Assembly (NCBI GenBank): GCA_002729195.1
Contig: PBTT01000084.1
Coordinates: 1 to 57,259, forward strand
Reading direction: 5' to 3'
From: Acidiferrobacteraceae bacterium
Lineage (GTDB): Bacteria > Pseudomonadota > Gammaproteobacteria > Arenicellales > UBA868
Length of the DNA stretch: 57,259 nt
The notes under the pieces were generated by a model, which searched no databases, was not told where the DNA came from, and saw only the letters and a program-made list of their open reading frames with translations. Shown here in pieces: positions 1 to 9,160 of this stretch; positions within the stretch are counted from its first letter, which is position 1, and each line of letters starts with the position of its first letter. The position numbers were made by a program, and so were the translations under genes.

Positions 1-192
1 GTTAACATGACACGAAATGTGCGGAGAAATTAAGACACGGATTATCACGGATAGATAGGGGTATGGGTTTATCATCCTTGAAGCTCTTCAAACCAGATCC
101 GTTCCGTGAAATTCGCGCCTCTCATGTTGAAAAACCGTGCATTGGTGTCGCGCATGGCTAATATTGGATTGCGGGTAAACAAGTTGAGAATC

Positions 193-555
193 ATGATGAA
201 AGCAAATCATCAGAGATTGATTAACGATCCAATTTGGATTCTTCGGAATCAGATCATTCGACTGGCTTCACTGTTATCCCTGGCTGTCAGTGTTCTTTCC
301 ATCAGTGTTTCAGGTGCGGAGAAAGTAATTATATCGGACAAAACACTGGTTGCGTAGGCCACTCCGGCCAACTTGGACCAACGCGGTGGCAGTGTATTGA
401 CGATTGAAAAATCAGGCGGGGTTTTCGATGCGATTGTATTCGGTGAAATCGCCACGTCCAAATGGATGCCCGGTAGCAACAACTACCATCGGACCAAGGA
501 GGATCAGGCGGATTTTCCGAGTGAGAACGAGGTAAATGATTCACCGGTCCGTTGA
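193..555 (+). pseudogene. Secreted LamG-like protein remnant with in-frame stop
   Basis: An open frame starts at ATG 193 (an ATG also at 196) and encodes a signal-peptide-like hydrophobic stretch ending near SVSGAEK, then KVIISDKTLVA. It is interrupted by TAG at 355-357 and continues in the same frame (ATPANLDQRGG, then GVFDAIVFGEIA) to a TGA at 553-555. The residue at the stop is plausibly Trp (TGG to TAG). The sequence style resembles secreted LamG/concanavalin-like proteins of planctomycetes, from memory only. The frame ends abruptly and overlaps the 3' end of the convergent GH117-like gene by 15 bases, so the C-terminal part is missing as well. I read it as a decayed, truncated gene; stop readthrough is possible but less likely. 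Confidence 0.6.
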
Positions 556-3500
556 GCGTTTGGCTTCGGGCTTTGGGGTCGTTGGCTTCACGTTCGGGTT
601 GTAAGCGGGATTCGGAAGTGGCAGGAGGGCTTCGGTCTGAATCGTGTCGCGATCCACTCGGTCTCGCTCTTTATCGATCTGCCTGCGCATGAAATCGGGT
701 AGTCGCACGCGGGCCTGAAAGTAGGTGCTCTGTTCGAAACGCAGATTGTTGCGTTTGAAGATTGGCCGATCGACATTCAGCGAATGGTCACAGTCGAACC
801 GCACCAGCATGGATTCGCTGGTTGCTCCGCCGCCGTCGGGGTTGATGTGTGACAGGCCCCACGTGATGCCTCGGCCGTCCCCGTCAGAGGAGAAGGCGTC
901 AGGGACGAACGGACCCGGTGCGATGGGCGGTACCTGAATCATCGACATGATTTCAAAGTTCTCGCCGTCCGGCGCGAACTGGATGGTGTTTTTCTCCGGA
1001 CCGTCCAGGGCAACAAGCGCGGCGACTCCACCTTTCCACGGCCACATGCAGGTCTCGTGGCCTGAGTTGATCACGGGGTTGAGTTTCGACGGGACAAACG
1101 GCCCCAGCGGATTGTCGGCGAAAGAGACTCCCTGCATGCGCAGCAGGTATTCGTCGCCTGTTTCCCGCGGCGCTCCTTTGTAATACATCAGGATCCTGTC
1201 GTTGACAACCAGCAGATAAGGGTCGTTGATCTTGATGTTGTTCCAGGAACCTTCCGGGCCTGGTGCGATAACCGGCTTTTCGTGCAGCGTCCACGGGCCG
1301 TCCGGGGAACCGGCGATCGCAGCCATCACCGGGCAATATGCAGACCGACCCACCATCGGACTGTAGGCCTGGAAGTACAGGTAATACTTCCCTTTCCACA
1401 TCAGGATGTCCGGCGTGCAGATCGAACGGTAACCCTGAATTGGTTTTTCAGGACGTTTGACCGCGATGCCCTGTTCCGTCCACGAATAACCGTCTTCGCT
1501 GGTCGCATACCAGATGTCGGCCAGATCCCAGTCCGTTGCGGGAATGGTGTCCGTCGCCTTCTCCAGACCGACGGGAGCAACCACAGTTCGCCGGCACGTG
1601 TACCACACATAGTATTTCCCACCGACGCGAATCACCTTCGTCGGGTCCCGGCGTGAGACATTGGACTCGCGCTTCAATCCCTTGAGCGGAGAGTATTTGA
1701 AGTTGCTGTATAACTCGTTGCCACGATCCTCGTGCGGATTCCAGCGATCCCACATTCGCGCCCAGGCGGCGCTGAGTTGGCGATCGGTCGGTTTCTCAAA
1801 AGGCATAACCGCCGGAAATGCTTTGGTAGGATGGTCAGTCCAGCCCGTCGCAGGAAGTCGGGCAGGAGTGCCCGATCTACTGCGAACCACTGAGTCGCCC
1901 GAGTACATGACCGTATCAGTGTCGAGCTTTTCCCGCTCACGACGGATCTGCCGATCAAGATACTCATGCAATCGCACTCTTTTCTGGAAGTAGGTCTGCT
2001 GGTCGAACCTCAGGTTGTTGTTCTTCATCACCCGGCGATCGACATCTAGCGACAGATCGCAATCAAACCGCGCAAGGATCGAGCGCATGTTCGCCGCCTC
2101 GCTGTCCGGATTGATATGACACAATCCCCACGTGATACCTCGTCCGTTGCTGTTGTCGCCGAAGGCGTCAGCCACAAACGGCCCGGGCGCAATCGGCGGG
2201 ATCTGCAACAGCGACTTCACTTCAAAATTGATCCCGTCCGGCGCGAACTGAACGGTGTTTTTTTCCGGTCCGTCCAGACTGACAATTGCGGCAACGCCGC
2301 CTTTCCAGGGGAAGAAGCAGGTCTCGTGTCCTGAGTTGATTACCGGGTTCAGCAGTGACTTTGTGAACGGCCCCATCGGATGCTCCGCGATGGCCAGGCC
2401 CTGCGCGCGAACCAGTGTGCCGTCGCCGCCATGCTTACCGGGCGAGCCCTTGTAATAAAGGTAAATCCTGTCCCGATAAAGGATGGGATAGGGATCGTGA
2501 ATCGCGTTGGAATCCCATTCGCCTTTTTCGCCAAAATCAATAACGACTCGCCCCAGTGGCCGCCACGGGCCATCGGGCGAGTCGGCCTGGGCGACCGTTG
2601 TCGCCGCGCGATCACCTTTCAGGCCGGGGATCTCGTTGAATCCCTGATAGTACAGATAGAACTTGCCGCCCCACGCGAGGATGTCCGGAGTCGAAACGCT
2701 CCGCCAGCCGTATTCACCTTTCTCCGGTCGCCGAATCGTCGGCCCTTGTTCTTCCCATGTGAATCCATCCTTGCTGTTGGCGTACCAGATTTCGCAGAGA
2801 TCCCAGTCAAAGGACGGCGTCACTTCATCTGCCCGTTGCGGTCCTGACGGCGGATGCACGGTGTTGCGCCGCGTGTACCAGACGTAATACGTTCCGTCGA
2901 TCTTCAACACCTTCGACGGGTCGCGTCGCGAAACATTGCCTTTGTACGACAGCCCTTTCAGCGGTGAATACTTGAAATTGCTGTACAGTTCATTGCCGCG
3001 GTCTTCGCGTGGATTCCAGACATCGTATAATCGCTGCATCGCCGCGCTGAGCAATCGGTCCGTCGGCTTCACTTGAGGAATCAAAGCGGGAAACGGAACT
3101 GTCTTGCGGGCAGAACGTTCTTCGATTGCGACGAAGTACGTACCTCGCTGTCTGCCGCTTGCGGCGTCCGTCAGCCATGTCTGCAATTGTGCCTGTCCTT
3201 TGGTCAACTCCACGTCGAACGTCACCGAGGATGCACCTGAATCGATCTTCAACGTGTGATCGACGTCGCCGGGTTGCTCGGTTTTCCAGATTACCCGGCC
3301 ATCGGCCGGATGCCAGTCGCGCCCCGTGAACCCTGTCGGATTTTTCCTGGGCGAATCGATCTGAAACTGCGTGTAAGCACTGTCGTGCTGGCAGACGTCG
3401 GCATAGACGCTCGCGTAACGCATCCAGTCATCAGCGAAAAAGAACAGGATGTTGGGTTGCCGATCAGCGGCGTATGAGTCGTTTGGGACAAACGCGAAAA

Positions 3501-3561
3501 ACTCTAACGATGCGAAAAGCAGTACGAGTTGAGCAAGCGTGTTGTTTGTCTGGCTTCGCAT
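541..3561 (-). CDS. Tandem GH117/GH43-like five-bladed propeller protein with sulfatase-shell N-terminus
   Basis: A 1006-residue secreted protein with a signal peptide (about residues 1-32). Residues 33-50 read as the start of a type I sulfatase (RQPNILFFFADDW). About ten residues later the sequence passes into what looks like a sulfatase C-terminal beta-sandwich (GRDWHPADGR, FDVELTKGQAQLQTWLTD, RGTYFV; about 78-150). The roughly 400-residue catalytic core with the C-x-P-S-R site is absent. Two homologous GH117-like domains follow (about 163-560 and 585-985), each with NVSRRDP, SxDGxxWxEQG, TPDI, HDPY or NDPY, and SGHETC. The His-Glu pair of that last motif falls at H412-E413 and H835-E836, a spacing of 423 residues. 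GH117 enzymes cleave 3,6-anhydro-L-galactose from agar oligosaccharides, with a nearby His-Glu pair in the active site. The sulfatase activity must be lost; glycosidase activity is plausible, but the substrate is unknown. Confidence 0.8.
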   Translation of the reverse strand: MRSQTNNTLAQLVLLFASLEFFAFVPNDSYAADRQPNILFFFADDWMRYASVYADVCQHDSAYTQFQIDSPRKNPTGFTGRDWHPADGRVIWKTEQPGDVDHTLKIDSGASSVTFDVELTKGQAQLQTWLTDAASGRQRGTYFVAIEERSARKTVPFPALIPQVKPTDRLLSAAMQRLYDVWNPREDRGNELYSNFKYSPLKGLSYKGNVSRRDPSKVLKIDGTYYVWYTRRNTVHPPSGPQRADEVTPSFDWDLCEIWYANSKDGFTWEEQGPTIRRPEKGEYGWRSVSTPDILAWGGKFYLYYQGFNEIPGLKGDRAATTVAQADSPDGPWRPLGRVVIDFGEKGEWDSNAIHDPYPILYRDRIYLYYKGSPGKHGGDGTLVRAQGLAIAEHPMGPFTKSLLNPVINSGHETCFFPWKGGVAAIVSLDGPEKNTVQFAPDGINFEVKSLLQIPPIAPGPFVADAFGDNSNGRGITWGLCHINPDSEAANMRSILARFDCDLSLDVDRRVMKNNNLRFDQQTYFQKRVRLHEYLDRQIRREREKLDTDTVMYSGDSVVRSRSGTPARLPATGWTDHPTKAFPAVMPFEKPTDRQLSAAWARMWDRWNPHEDRGNELYSNFKYSPLKGLKRESNVSRRDPTKVIRVGGKYYVWYTCRRTVVAPVGLEKATDTIPATDWDLADIWYATSEDGYSWTEQGIAVKRPEKPIQGYRSICTPDILMWKGKYYLYFQAYSPMVGRSAYCPVMAAIAGSPDGPWTLHEKPVIAPGPEGSWNNIKINDPYLLVVNDRILMYYKGAPRETGDEYLLRMQGVSFADNPLGPFVPSKLNPVINSGHETCMWPWKGGVAALVALDGPEKNTIQFAPDGENFEIMSMIQVPPIAPGPFVPDAFSSDGDGRGITWGLSHINPDGGGATSESMLVRFDCDHSLNVDRPIFKRNNLRFEQSTYFQARVRLPDFMRRQIDKERDRVDRDTIQTEALLPLPNPAYNPNVKPTTPKPEAKRSTDR

Positions 3562-3580
3562 GTTGTTTTATCTCGCGATT

Positions 3581-3836
3581 CTACTTCTTGTTCGTTTCGG
3601 CGTGCCAGGTTTTGGCCTGTTGATTTGCCTCGATCACCTTCCTAGTGAGCGTGAAACAGGGCTTATCTAATGGATTCACAAAACCCTTACGGATCGCATA
3701 ACCCTTTCTCGCTGAGGTCGGCCAGTCTGTTCAATCTGCGAGTTCAGCCCAGTCGATCTGGTCGACACCATACGCGGTTGCCGCGTCTTGCGCCGACTGA
3801 TAATTCTTCTTCAGAACTGAGATCACCCTGATTCAA
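3581..3836 (-). pseudogene. C-terminal gene remnant with in-frame stop
   Basis: One minus-strand frame reads as protein-like from about 3836 down to a TAG at 3581-3583, with one internal TGA at 3731-3733. Before the TGA it reads KKNYQSAQDAATAYGVDQ and IDWAELAD; after it, KGYAIRKGFVNPLDKPC and EANQQAKTWHAETNKK. Both halves share the frame and look coding in composition, so this is probably the tail of a longer gene broken by a nonsense mutation and lacking its 5' part. I do not recognise the family. It fills most of the gap between the GH117-like and beta-helix genes. Confidence 0.4.
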
Positions 3837-3878
3837 CGATCAACCAAGCCCGATCATCTTCGGTCGAGTAATTTTCAC

Positions 3879-5966
3879 CTAAAATGGCGGTGGCGGTGGA
3901 GTTTCAAATTCAGGATATTGAACACTATTGGACAACCGAACCCATGAATCACTTCCATATACCCCTGCACGGCGGGGATCAAACGGCTTGAATCCAATCT
4001 TTGATGCGGACGAGTTTTCCTGGAGTGTGAAGTCGAATTGATCAGGTGCGACAAATTCCGGGTCTGCAACCGACGACTTGGCATCTCGTCCGCCTCGTTG
4101 CCAAGCCTCAAAGGTGCTTTCTGCAAACTCGATTGGTTTGCCGTCAACGCGCCAGTAAAGGTTACTCCTCAAGACAACCTTGTCATCTGTCCATTTCCCG
4201 GCGAAGAGCGGACCTTCGTTCCAGTAGACAATATTGCGCTCAAAGATGAATGAGAGGTGTTGTTCAACGCGCGTTCGCTGCAGTTGATGGGTTTGACTGA
4301 AAGCGAGGATGTTGTTGCGTATGACGTTCTCTTTCCCGTAGTGTTGATGATACCCGCCGGTCTTGGTGTTGTAGACCAGGTTGTTTTCCATCACGATGTG
4401 ACTGCTTCCTTCGTCGTTGTATAGCCCCCATCCCCCGTAGCTCCAGGAATACACGTCGTGGATGACGTTATGGCTAACGGTCGTGCCCTCGGATGGTCCC
4501 AGGGTGTAGACGCCACCCATGTCGCTGAGGAAGCCCCATCCGAGATGGTGAATGTGATTGAATTCGATTCTGTTTCGCTTTGCCAGGCTTTTGGCGTATC
4601 CCCAGCGCCACCCCACGGAGACACCGGTGTAATAAAAGTCAGCAATTTCGTTATGCGTCACCTCGTTGTCACCACTATGGCCGATCCAAACCCCCACGGC
4701 GCAAGGGAAGATACGACCACCATGGCGGATAATATTGTTCTCTGCTACAATTTCTCCAGTGAATTCAGTTTCCGCCGGAGCAATGCCGACTTCACCTATG
4801 CGAATGCCACCTGCCCCCAGATCGTGCAGATGGCATCCTTGGATCCGTAGGTTGCGGCAACCCTTCCGCGCCCAAATGCCATAGATTCCCGTGTGCCCCA
4901 CTTCACAGTCGCTGAAGGACGAGTTCCGAAACCCGTCCATCTGGATCACTGCTTCGACCGGCGATGCCGCCTGGGAGGGTTCAAAGCCTTCGGGTGGGGT
5001 CAACCATTGGGCGTGACGAAAGGACAGCCCGGTAAAATGCAGATGTTCGACAAATTGCCCGGCGGAAGGGTTGCCCTTGATCACCAGCAATTGCTCTGTA
5101 ACCGGTGCCACCACCCGAGCCTGGCTGACGTCTTCACCGGAAAACGACTTGTAGAGGAGCACCCCGTTCCGTCCCAAGAACCATTCTCCGGGAGCATCCA
5201 GGGCGGCATGAAAATTCTCCAAAACATATCCTGTTCCCTTTTTCATGGGATTCCAGGACTTCATCATTCGTCCGTCAGTGATCAGTATCCCCTTGTTGGT
5301 GTCTATCGAATTCAAAAACCGACGGGTGTTGTCCCACTTGTGATAGGCCAGTAACTGAACATCATGCTTCTCCTCTACAGAAAGGGACGCCAGCAGGCGG
5401 ACATCCTCTGGGGTCACGTGGATCGTCTGACGCGACTTGACATCAGAAAGTTTTATTTCCTCCACATCGGTCATGTAATGGAAGAATTTGTTTGGAGTTC
5501 GGGCACGCGTGGCACGTTGACCGTTGATCCACAGCTGTTCAAAATACCAATTACCCTTGGCGACCGCAGGGATGATTGCCTTCCACAAGTTATCGCCCAA
5601 AGATATCCATCCCTTGACAACAATTCCCCCTGTGAAGACCGGTCGGGCTCCAGGTGCTGCCTGGTAATGGATTGCAGCCTGGGACTCACCACTATCTTGA
5701 TGGGTGAAAACAACCGGCCTCTTAAGTGAATAATCTCCTCCGGCAATCAGTACCCGGACGAGACCTGGAGGCTTCCCTGTGGATTTCATCTTGCGAATCA
5801 TATCGCGCGCTCCAGAAAGGGTCGCAAGTGGGCCGTCAGATTGACCTAGATTAGGACGGGAAAGGCGTCCGGACCACCGGTCATTTCCATCAGGAGCAAT
5901 ATGAAGGGTGGTTTCCGCCCAACCCGTGATGGCGAACTGGCTCATCAGGGCACAAACAACAATCAT
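3879..5966 (-). CDS. Secreted right-handed parallel beta-helix protein, GH141-like
   Basis: About 695 residues. I place the start at ATG 5966 because a good signal peptide follows ([17 protein letters not shown]) with AAAAGG just upstream; the frame stays open to 6089. The mature N-terminus [13 protein letters not shown], then [14 protein letters not shown], is the entry typical of secreted polysaccharide-active beta-helix proteins. Regular Asn-ladder repeats follow ([67 protein letters not shown]). The size and the [10 protein letters not shown]-type core are like GH141, which includes alpha-L-fucosidase and xylanase activities. It lies just after the GH95-like gene on the same strand, so a shared glycan target is plausible. 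Assignment to GH141 rather than another beta-helix family is by memory. Confidence 0.75.
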   Translation of the reverse strand: MIVVCALMSQFAITGWAETTLHIAPDGNDRWSGRLSRPNLGQSDGPLATLSGARDMIRKMKSTGKPPGLVRVLIAGGDYSLKRPVVFTHQDSGESQAAIHYQAAPGARPVFTGGIVVKGWISLGDNLWKAIIPAVAKGNWYFEQLWINGQRATRARTPNKFFHYMTDVEEIKLSDVKSRQTIHVTPEDVRLLASLSVEEKHDVQLLAYHKWDNTRRFLNSIDTNKGILITDGRMMKSWNPMKKGTGYVLENFHAALDAPGEWFLGRNGVLLYKSFSGEDVSQARVVAPVTEQLLVIKGNPSAGQFVEHLHFTGLSFRHAQWLTPPEGFEPSQAASPVEAVIQMDGFRNSSFSDCEVGHTGIYGIWARKGCRNLRIQGCHLHDLGAGGIRIGEVGIAPAETEFTGEIVAENNIIRHGGRIFPCAVGVWIGHSGDNEVTHNEIADFYYTGVSVGWRWGYAKSLAKRNRIEFNHIHHLGWGFLSDMGGVYTLGPSEGTTVSHNVIHDVYSWSYGGWGLYNDEGSSHIVMENNLVYNTKTGGYHQHYGKENVIRNNILAFSQTHQLQRTRVEQHLSFIFERNIVYWNEGPLFAGKWTDDKVVLRSNLYWRVDGKPIEFAESTFEAWQRGGRDAKSSVADPEFVAPDQFDFTLQENSSASKIGFKPFDPRRAGVYGSDSWVRLSNSVQYPEFETPPPPPF

Positions 5967-6387
5967 CCAAAACCTTTTGAAACATACTGCAGACCACCGT
6001 GTAATCGCTGTGTCCAGTGGCAGGAAACTCGGGCATACAAAACAAGCGAATGCCGACGGTGACAAGGAGATACGTGATAGATTCACCATGCAGGACGACG
6101 GGTTTCCTGACTGTTTACTTTTGCTTTTTGTGTATTTTGCCTCATGTCGAAAAGTTAACTCCTGAATTGTGGAAAGCTTTCGCCCGGCAATCGTTTTACC
6201 GTCCGCCCAAGTGATGCGGGGTTAATCCACTTTTTTGGCCTCTCCAGTTCCAAGGTGATAAACCAGTTCACCCCGGGACAGGCATGATGAACTTCCGCCG
6301 TGTTCCGCCATCTGAATTCGAGGGCCCGTTGCCACATAAATACTGCTTCCACACCTGACACTCGTTCTGTGTTGCAATTTCCAGACA
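5967..6387. other. Intergenic gap without a clear gene
   Basis: About 420 bases between the beta-helix gene and the GH95-like gene. A 77-codon minus-strand frame (6155-6388) has an ATG overlapping the GH95-like stop codon (TAATG), but its product has no recognisable motif, so I do not call it a gene. No clear terminator, promoter or repeat was seen. Confidence 0.3.
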
Positions 6388-9042
6388 TTACGGGGTCAAC
6401 ACGACAACCTCTCCCGGCCGGGTTCCGATAAGGACGACGCCTTTTTCGATATGTAATCGGGTTTTCCCTTTAGCCTGGATTGTCTTCCAGGGGCTCACCA
6501 CGCTCAAGGTGCCACCGACTGTTGACTGAATACGGACCGGCCCGATTTCGCCCTTGGCGTTCTGATCCGCCGAAACGAGGAAGCCGCCTTGCGTTCGAAG
6601 TTGGTCAAACTTCGCTTTCTTGTTTTTCGGCCAGGCTGGGAAGAGGCGAATGGTGTCGTTCACACTTTGAATTAGCATCTCCGAAATCGCCATCCCGGTC
6701 CCGAACTGCTCGGTGTAGTGTCCATAGTTATTAAGTCCCTTTGGTGGGTGCAAGCGATTAAGGCTCATCGTCCCGTTCGGTCTTGTTCGGGCATGGACTT
6801 CTGTCTTCAACCATTCGAACGTTCCCTCCATGGACAGGCGCGCGCGCGATACCGCCAGCATTACCGCTGCATTATTTCCATTCCATCGAAGCCCCCGAAT
6901 GGTTCGTTCAAACAGGTCCCGTTGCTCCTTGGGCGACATGATACTGATCACTTCACCAGGAAAAACCGGTGTGGCGGGAACCGAGATGTTGTAGGTGATC
7001 GGGCCGGCACCTTTGACATCGACCACGACTGGTTCTCTATCTCCATGCACCGGGTAGTCCGGCAAGCGTTTCAGGGCGGCACGACAACGTTTTACTAGTT
7101 CCTCATCCTTACCCAGCAGGATAGCGCCTTCAATGGTTGCATTCAGCGTGAAACGGATCATCGAAATATCGAATGCGCAGTTGTAGTTTCGGGACAGTCC
7201 GGGCGTCCAGCCATGATGCTCCGGCGAGACACTCGGGCCCAGCAGTACCGTCTCATCCCCTTCACATTGCTCGATGAAATCCGCATAAAACACGGCGACT
7301 TCACGGACCACCGGATAAGCCGTTTCCTCGAGGAATTCTTGATCCGGCGCATACTTGTAATGCCACCAGACCGGTTGAATCGTGAAGCCGGCAACGCCGA
7401 TCGTCAGTCCCCAAACGTGGTGAATATACTGGCGACCGTTGCGGCTTTTGCAGGTTTCCGGAGAGATTGGTTCATAGGCATACATCACATGCGGATAGTA
7501 GGCGCCGCCCATGCTGTAGACCTCTTTGGCCAGCCACCGACCACGGGGCAGGTATTCCCGGATCAATCGGTCATAGGGCTCCACGAGATCAAGTTGATTT
7601 GCCGCATACGCCGCCCAAAAGACCTGCTGGATGTTGTAGTTCAAATGATAATCTCCATGCCAGGCCGGTGTGTTGTTGATCAGGCTGGCGAAGAGCCCCG
7701 GACATTGAGCACCCGGCTTGCTAACGCAACGCAGGAAATAAAGCCCCCGGTACCAGGTTCGCTGAAGGAGTTCGTCGTCGATCTCCAGACCGCTCCGCGA
7801 CCAAAAGGTCTTCCAGGTTTTTTCATGATTCGCAATCAGCTTGGACGAATCTTCCTGCAGCGCTGCCTTTGCCGCTTTCACCGCCGCACCCACTACGTCG
7901 CTTGATTCAACAGATGTGACGATAGCCACGGCCTTGAGATCGCCCTTTTCCGCAACCGCGACGGCAAACTCCATGCCCTTCCAGTCGAGATCGCCCGGAA
8001 TGGTCTTGTGCAGAAACCGCACACCATCCTTTACACCCCCTGCGGCTTCAGGAACATCCAGCGAATTACTGGGCACCAGTTTTACGGATTGACCGCCTCG
8101 AATTAGGAACACATTCCGGTCTGCAAGTGCGCGTACGGTTATGGCTGGCTCGCCGTCGATTGTCGCGACCGCTTTCGCGATGTCCAACCGGCCGGATACG
8201 GCCAGGCCGTTGGAGAATTCAATACCCCTTCTGCCGCCGGTTCCCGACAGGCTCAAATCGTGAAACCAGTTCTCCGCCATTTCCCCGTCTTCCGTCCAGG
8301 TATACAGAATAATGCGGCCGATCATTTGCCCTTTCAGCAGATCATATGTGAATACAGTTTCTTTCGTTGGTGTTTCCTGCCAGTCCGTCTTGAAAAGAAT
8401 ACCGTTATCCGTGTCCATCACGTCGATATAGAACCGGGCATTTTCAGTGCCCGACAATTTTACAGTCAACTTTGCATACTGATCCGTTGAAAGATCCATC
8501 GGGCCGTACGCATAACCGTTCGACGTCCCGGCTTCGCCCTCGATACGCATGACCGCGAGGCCGTCTGGTGTGTTCAGATCGTTGTGTGTTCCCTGTGCCC
8601 GGATCCGGCGCCAGGATGGGTTTTGGTCGCCCAGGATCAGCTTCCCGCAGAGGATCGGGCATGGATATGGTTTTGCATGATAGCTGTCCGTTCCGCTGAA
8701 CACGTATCCTTCCGGGAAGATGAAACCATGACGAGTGGCGCCCACGGCACCGCCTTCTGCTCCGAGTTCCTTGATCCGTTTAAGGGTAGGTAGCGGAGGG
8801 TCATTGCGGGTCAGCAGACGCGCATCCCAGACGTCGTTTTTCGTCAACATCAATGTCGTCGCGCCGCGCTCATTCCACACCAGCGCGTTGATGTCACCGT
8901 TTCCGACGATCAATGAGTGATCCAGAATACTGTCCAGACGTTCCACATTGATGGCGGCGTCATTCAGCGCCTCTGGATAAGAGGCCGAGTGAACCGTGCA
9001 ACATGCCACGAGATTGAGCAAACAGAGTGTATGTGTTTTCAT
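6388..9042 (-). CDS. GH95-like glycoside hydrolase with DUF5703-type N-terminal domain
   Basis: An 884-residue secreted protein; the signal peptide is MKTHTLCLLNLVACCTVHS. The N-terminal domain (about 20-330, VGNGDINALVWNERG, LTKNDVWD) resembles the DUF5703/GH95 N-terminal beta domain and carries an inserted jelly-roll-like stretch at about 150-260. The (alpha/alpha)6-barrel follows from about 410: DYHLNYN at 464-470 matches the catalytic-Asn motif of GH95, and PSVSPEH contains E608, matching the general acid. The canonical DGNFG motif near the barrel end is instead TEQFG (T777), so the residue equal to the catalytic Asp of characterised GH95 alpha-L-fucosidases is not conserved by my hand alignment. 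It may act on another sugar. It is upstream of the beta-helix gene on the same strand. Confidence 0.8.
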   Translation of the reverse strand: MKTHTLCLLNLVACCTVHSASYPEALNDAAINVERLDSILDHSLIVGNGDINALVWNERGATTLMLTKNDVWDARLLTRNDPPLPTLKRIKELGAEGGAVGATRHGFIFPEGYVFSGTDSYHAKPYPCPILCGKLILGDQNPSWRRIRAQGTHNDLNTPDGLAVMRIEGEAGTSNGYAYGPMDLSTDQYAKLTVKLSGTENARFYIDVMDTDNGILFKTDWQETPTKETVFTYDLLKGQMIGRIILYTWTEDGEMAENWFHDLSLSGTGGRRGIEFSNGLAVSGRLDIAKAVATIDGEPAITVRALADRNVFLIRGGQSVKLVPSNSLDVPEAAGGVKDGVRFLHKTIPGDLDWKGMEFAVAVAEKGDLKAVAIVTSVESSDVVGAAVKAAKAALQEDSSKLIANHEKTWKTFWSRSGLEIDDELLQRTWYRGLYFLRCVSKPGAQCPGLFASLINNTPAWHGDYHLNYNIQQVFWAAYAANQLDLVEPYDRLIREYLPRGRWLAKEVYSMGGAYYPHVMYAYEPISPETCKSRNGRQYIHHVWGLTIGVAGFTIQPVWWHYKYAPDQEFLEETAYPVVREVAVFYADFIEQCEGDETVLLGPSVSPEHHGWTPGLSRNYNCAFDISMIRFTLNATIEGAILLGKDEELVKRCRAALKRLPDYPVHGDREPVVVDVKGAGPITYNISVPATPVFPGEVISIMSPKEQRDLFERTIRGLRWNGNNAAVMLAVSRARLSMEGTFEWLKTEVHARTRPNGTMSLNRLHPPKGLNNYGHYTEQFGTGMAISEMLIQSVNDTIRLFPAWPKNKKAKFDQLRTQGGFLVSADQNAKGEIGPVRIQSTVGGTLSVVSPWKTIQAKGKTRLHIEKGVVLIGTRPGEVVVLTP

Positions 9043-9160
9043 CCCTCAGGGTCCTAATTCAGAACTCAATCATTCTCCAAAACTATTGAAGCCTTCTTCC
9101 CAACTTGCGATTCTCGCTGACCCGGCGCACGGCCCAGTTCGCGCTTGACTCGTGTCTTGC

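Noticed and set aside
6155-6388. 77-codon ORF overlapping the GH95-like stop by TAATG
   Set aside because: The product has no known motif and an unconvincing composition; the overlap alone is weak evidence.
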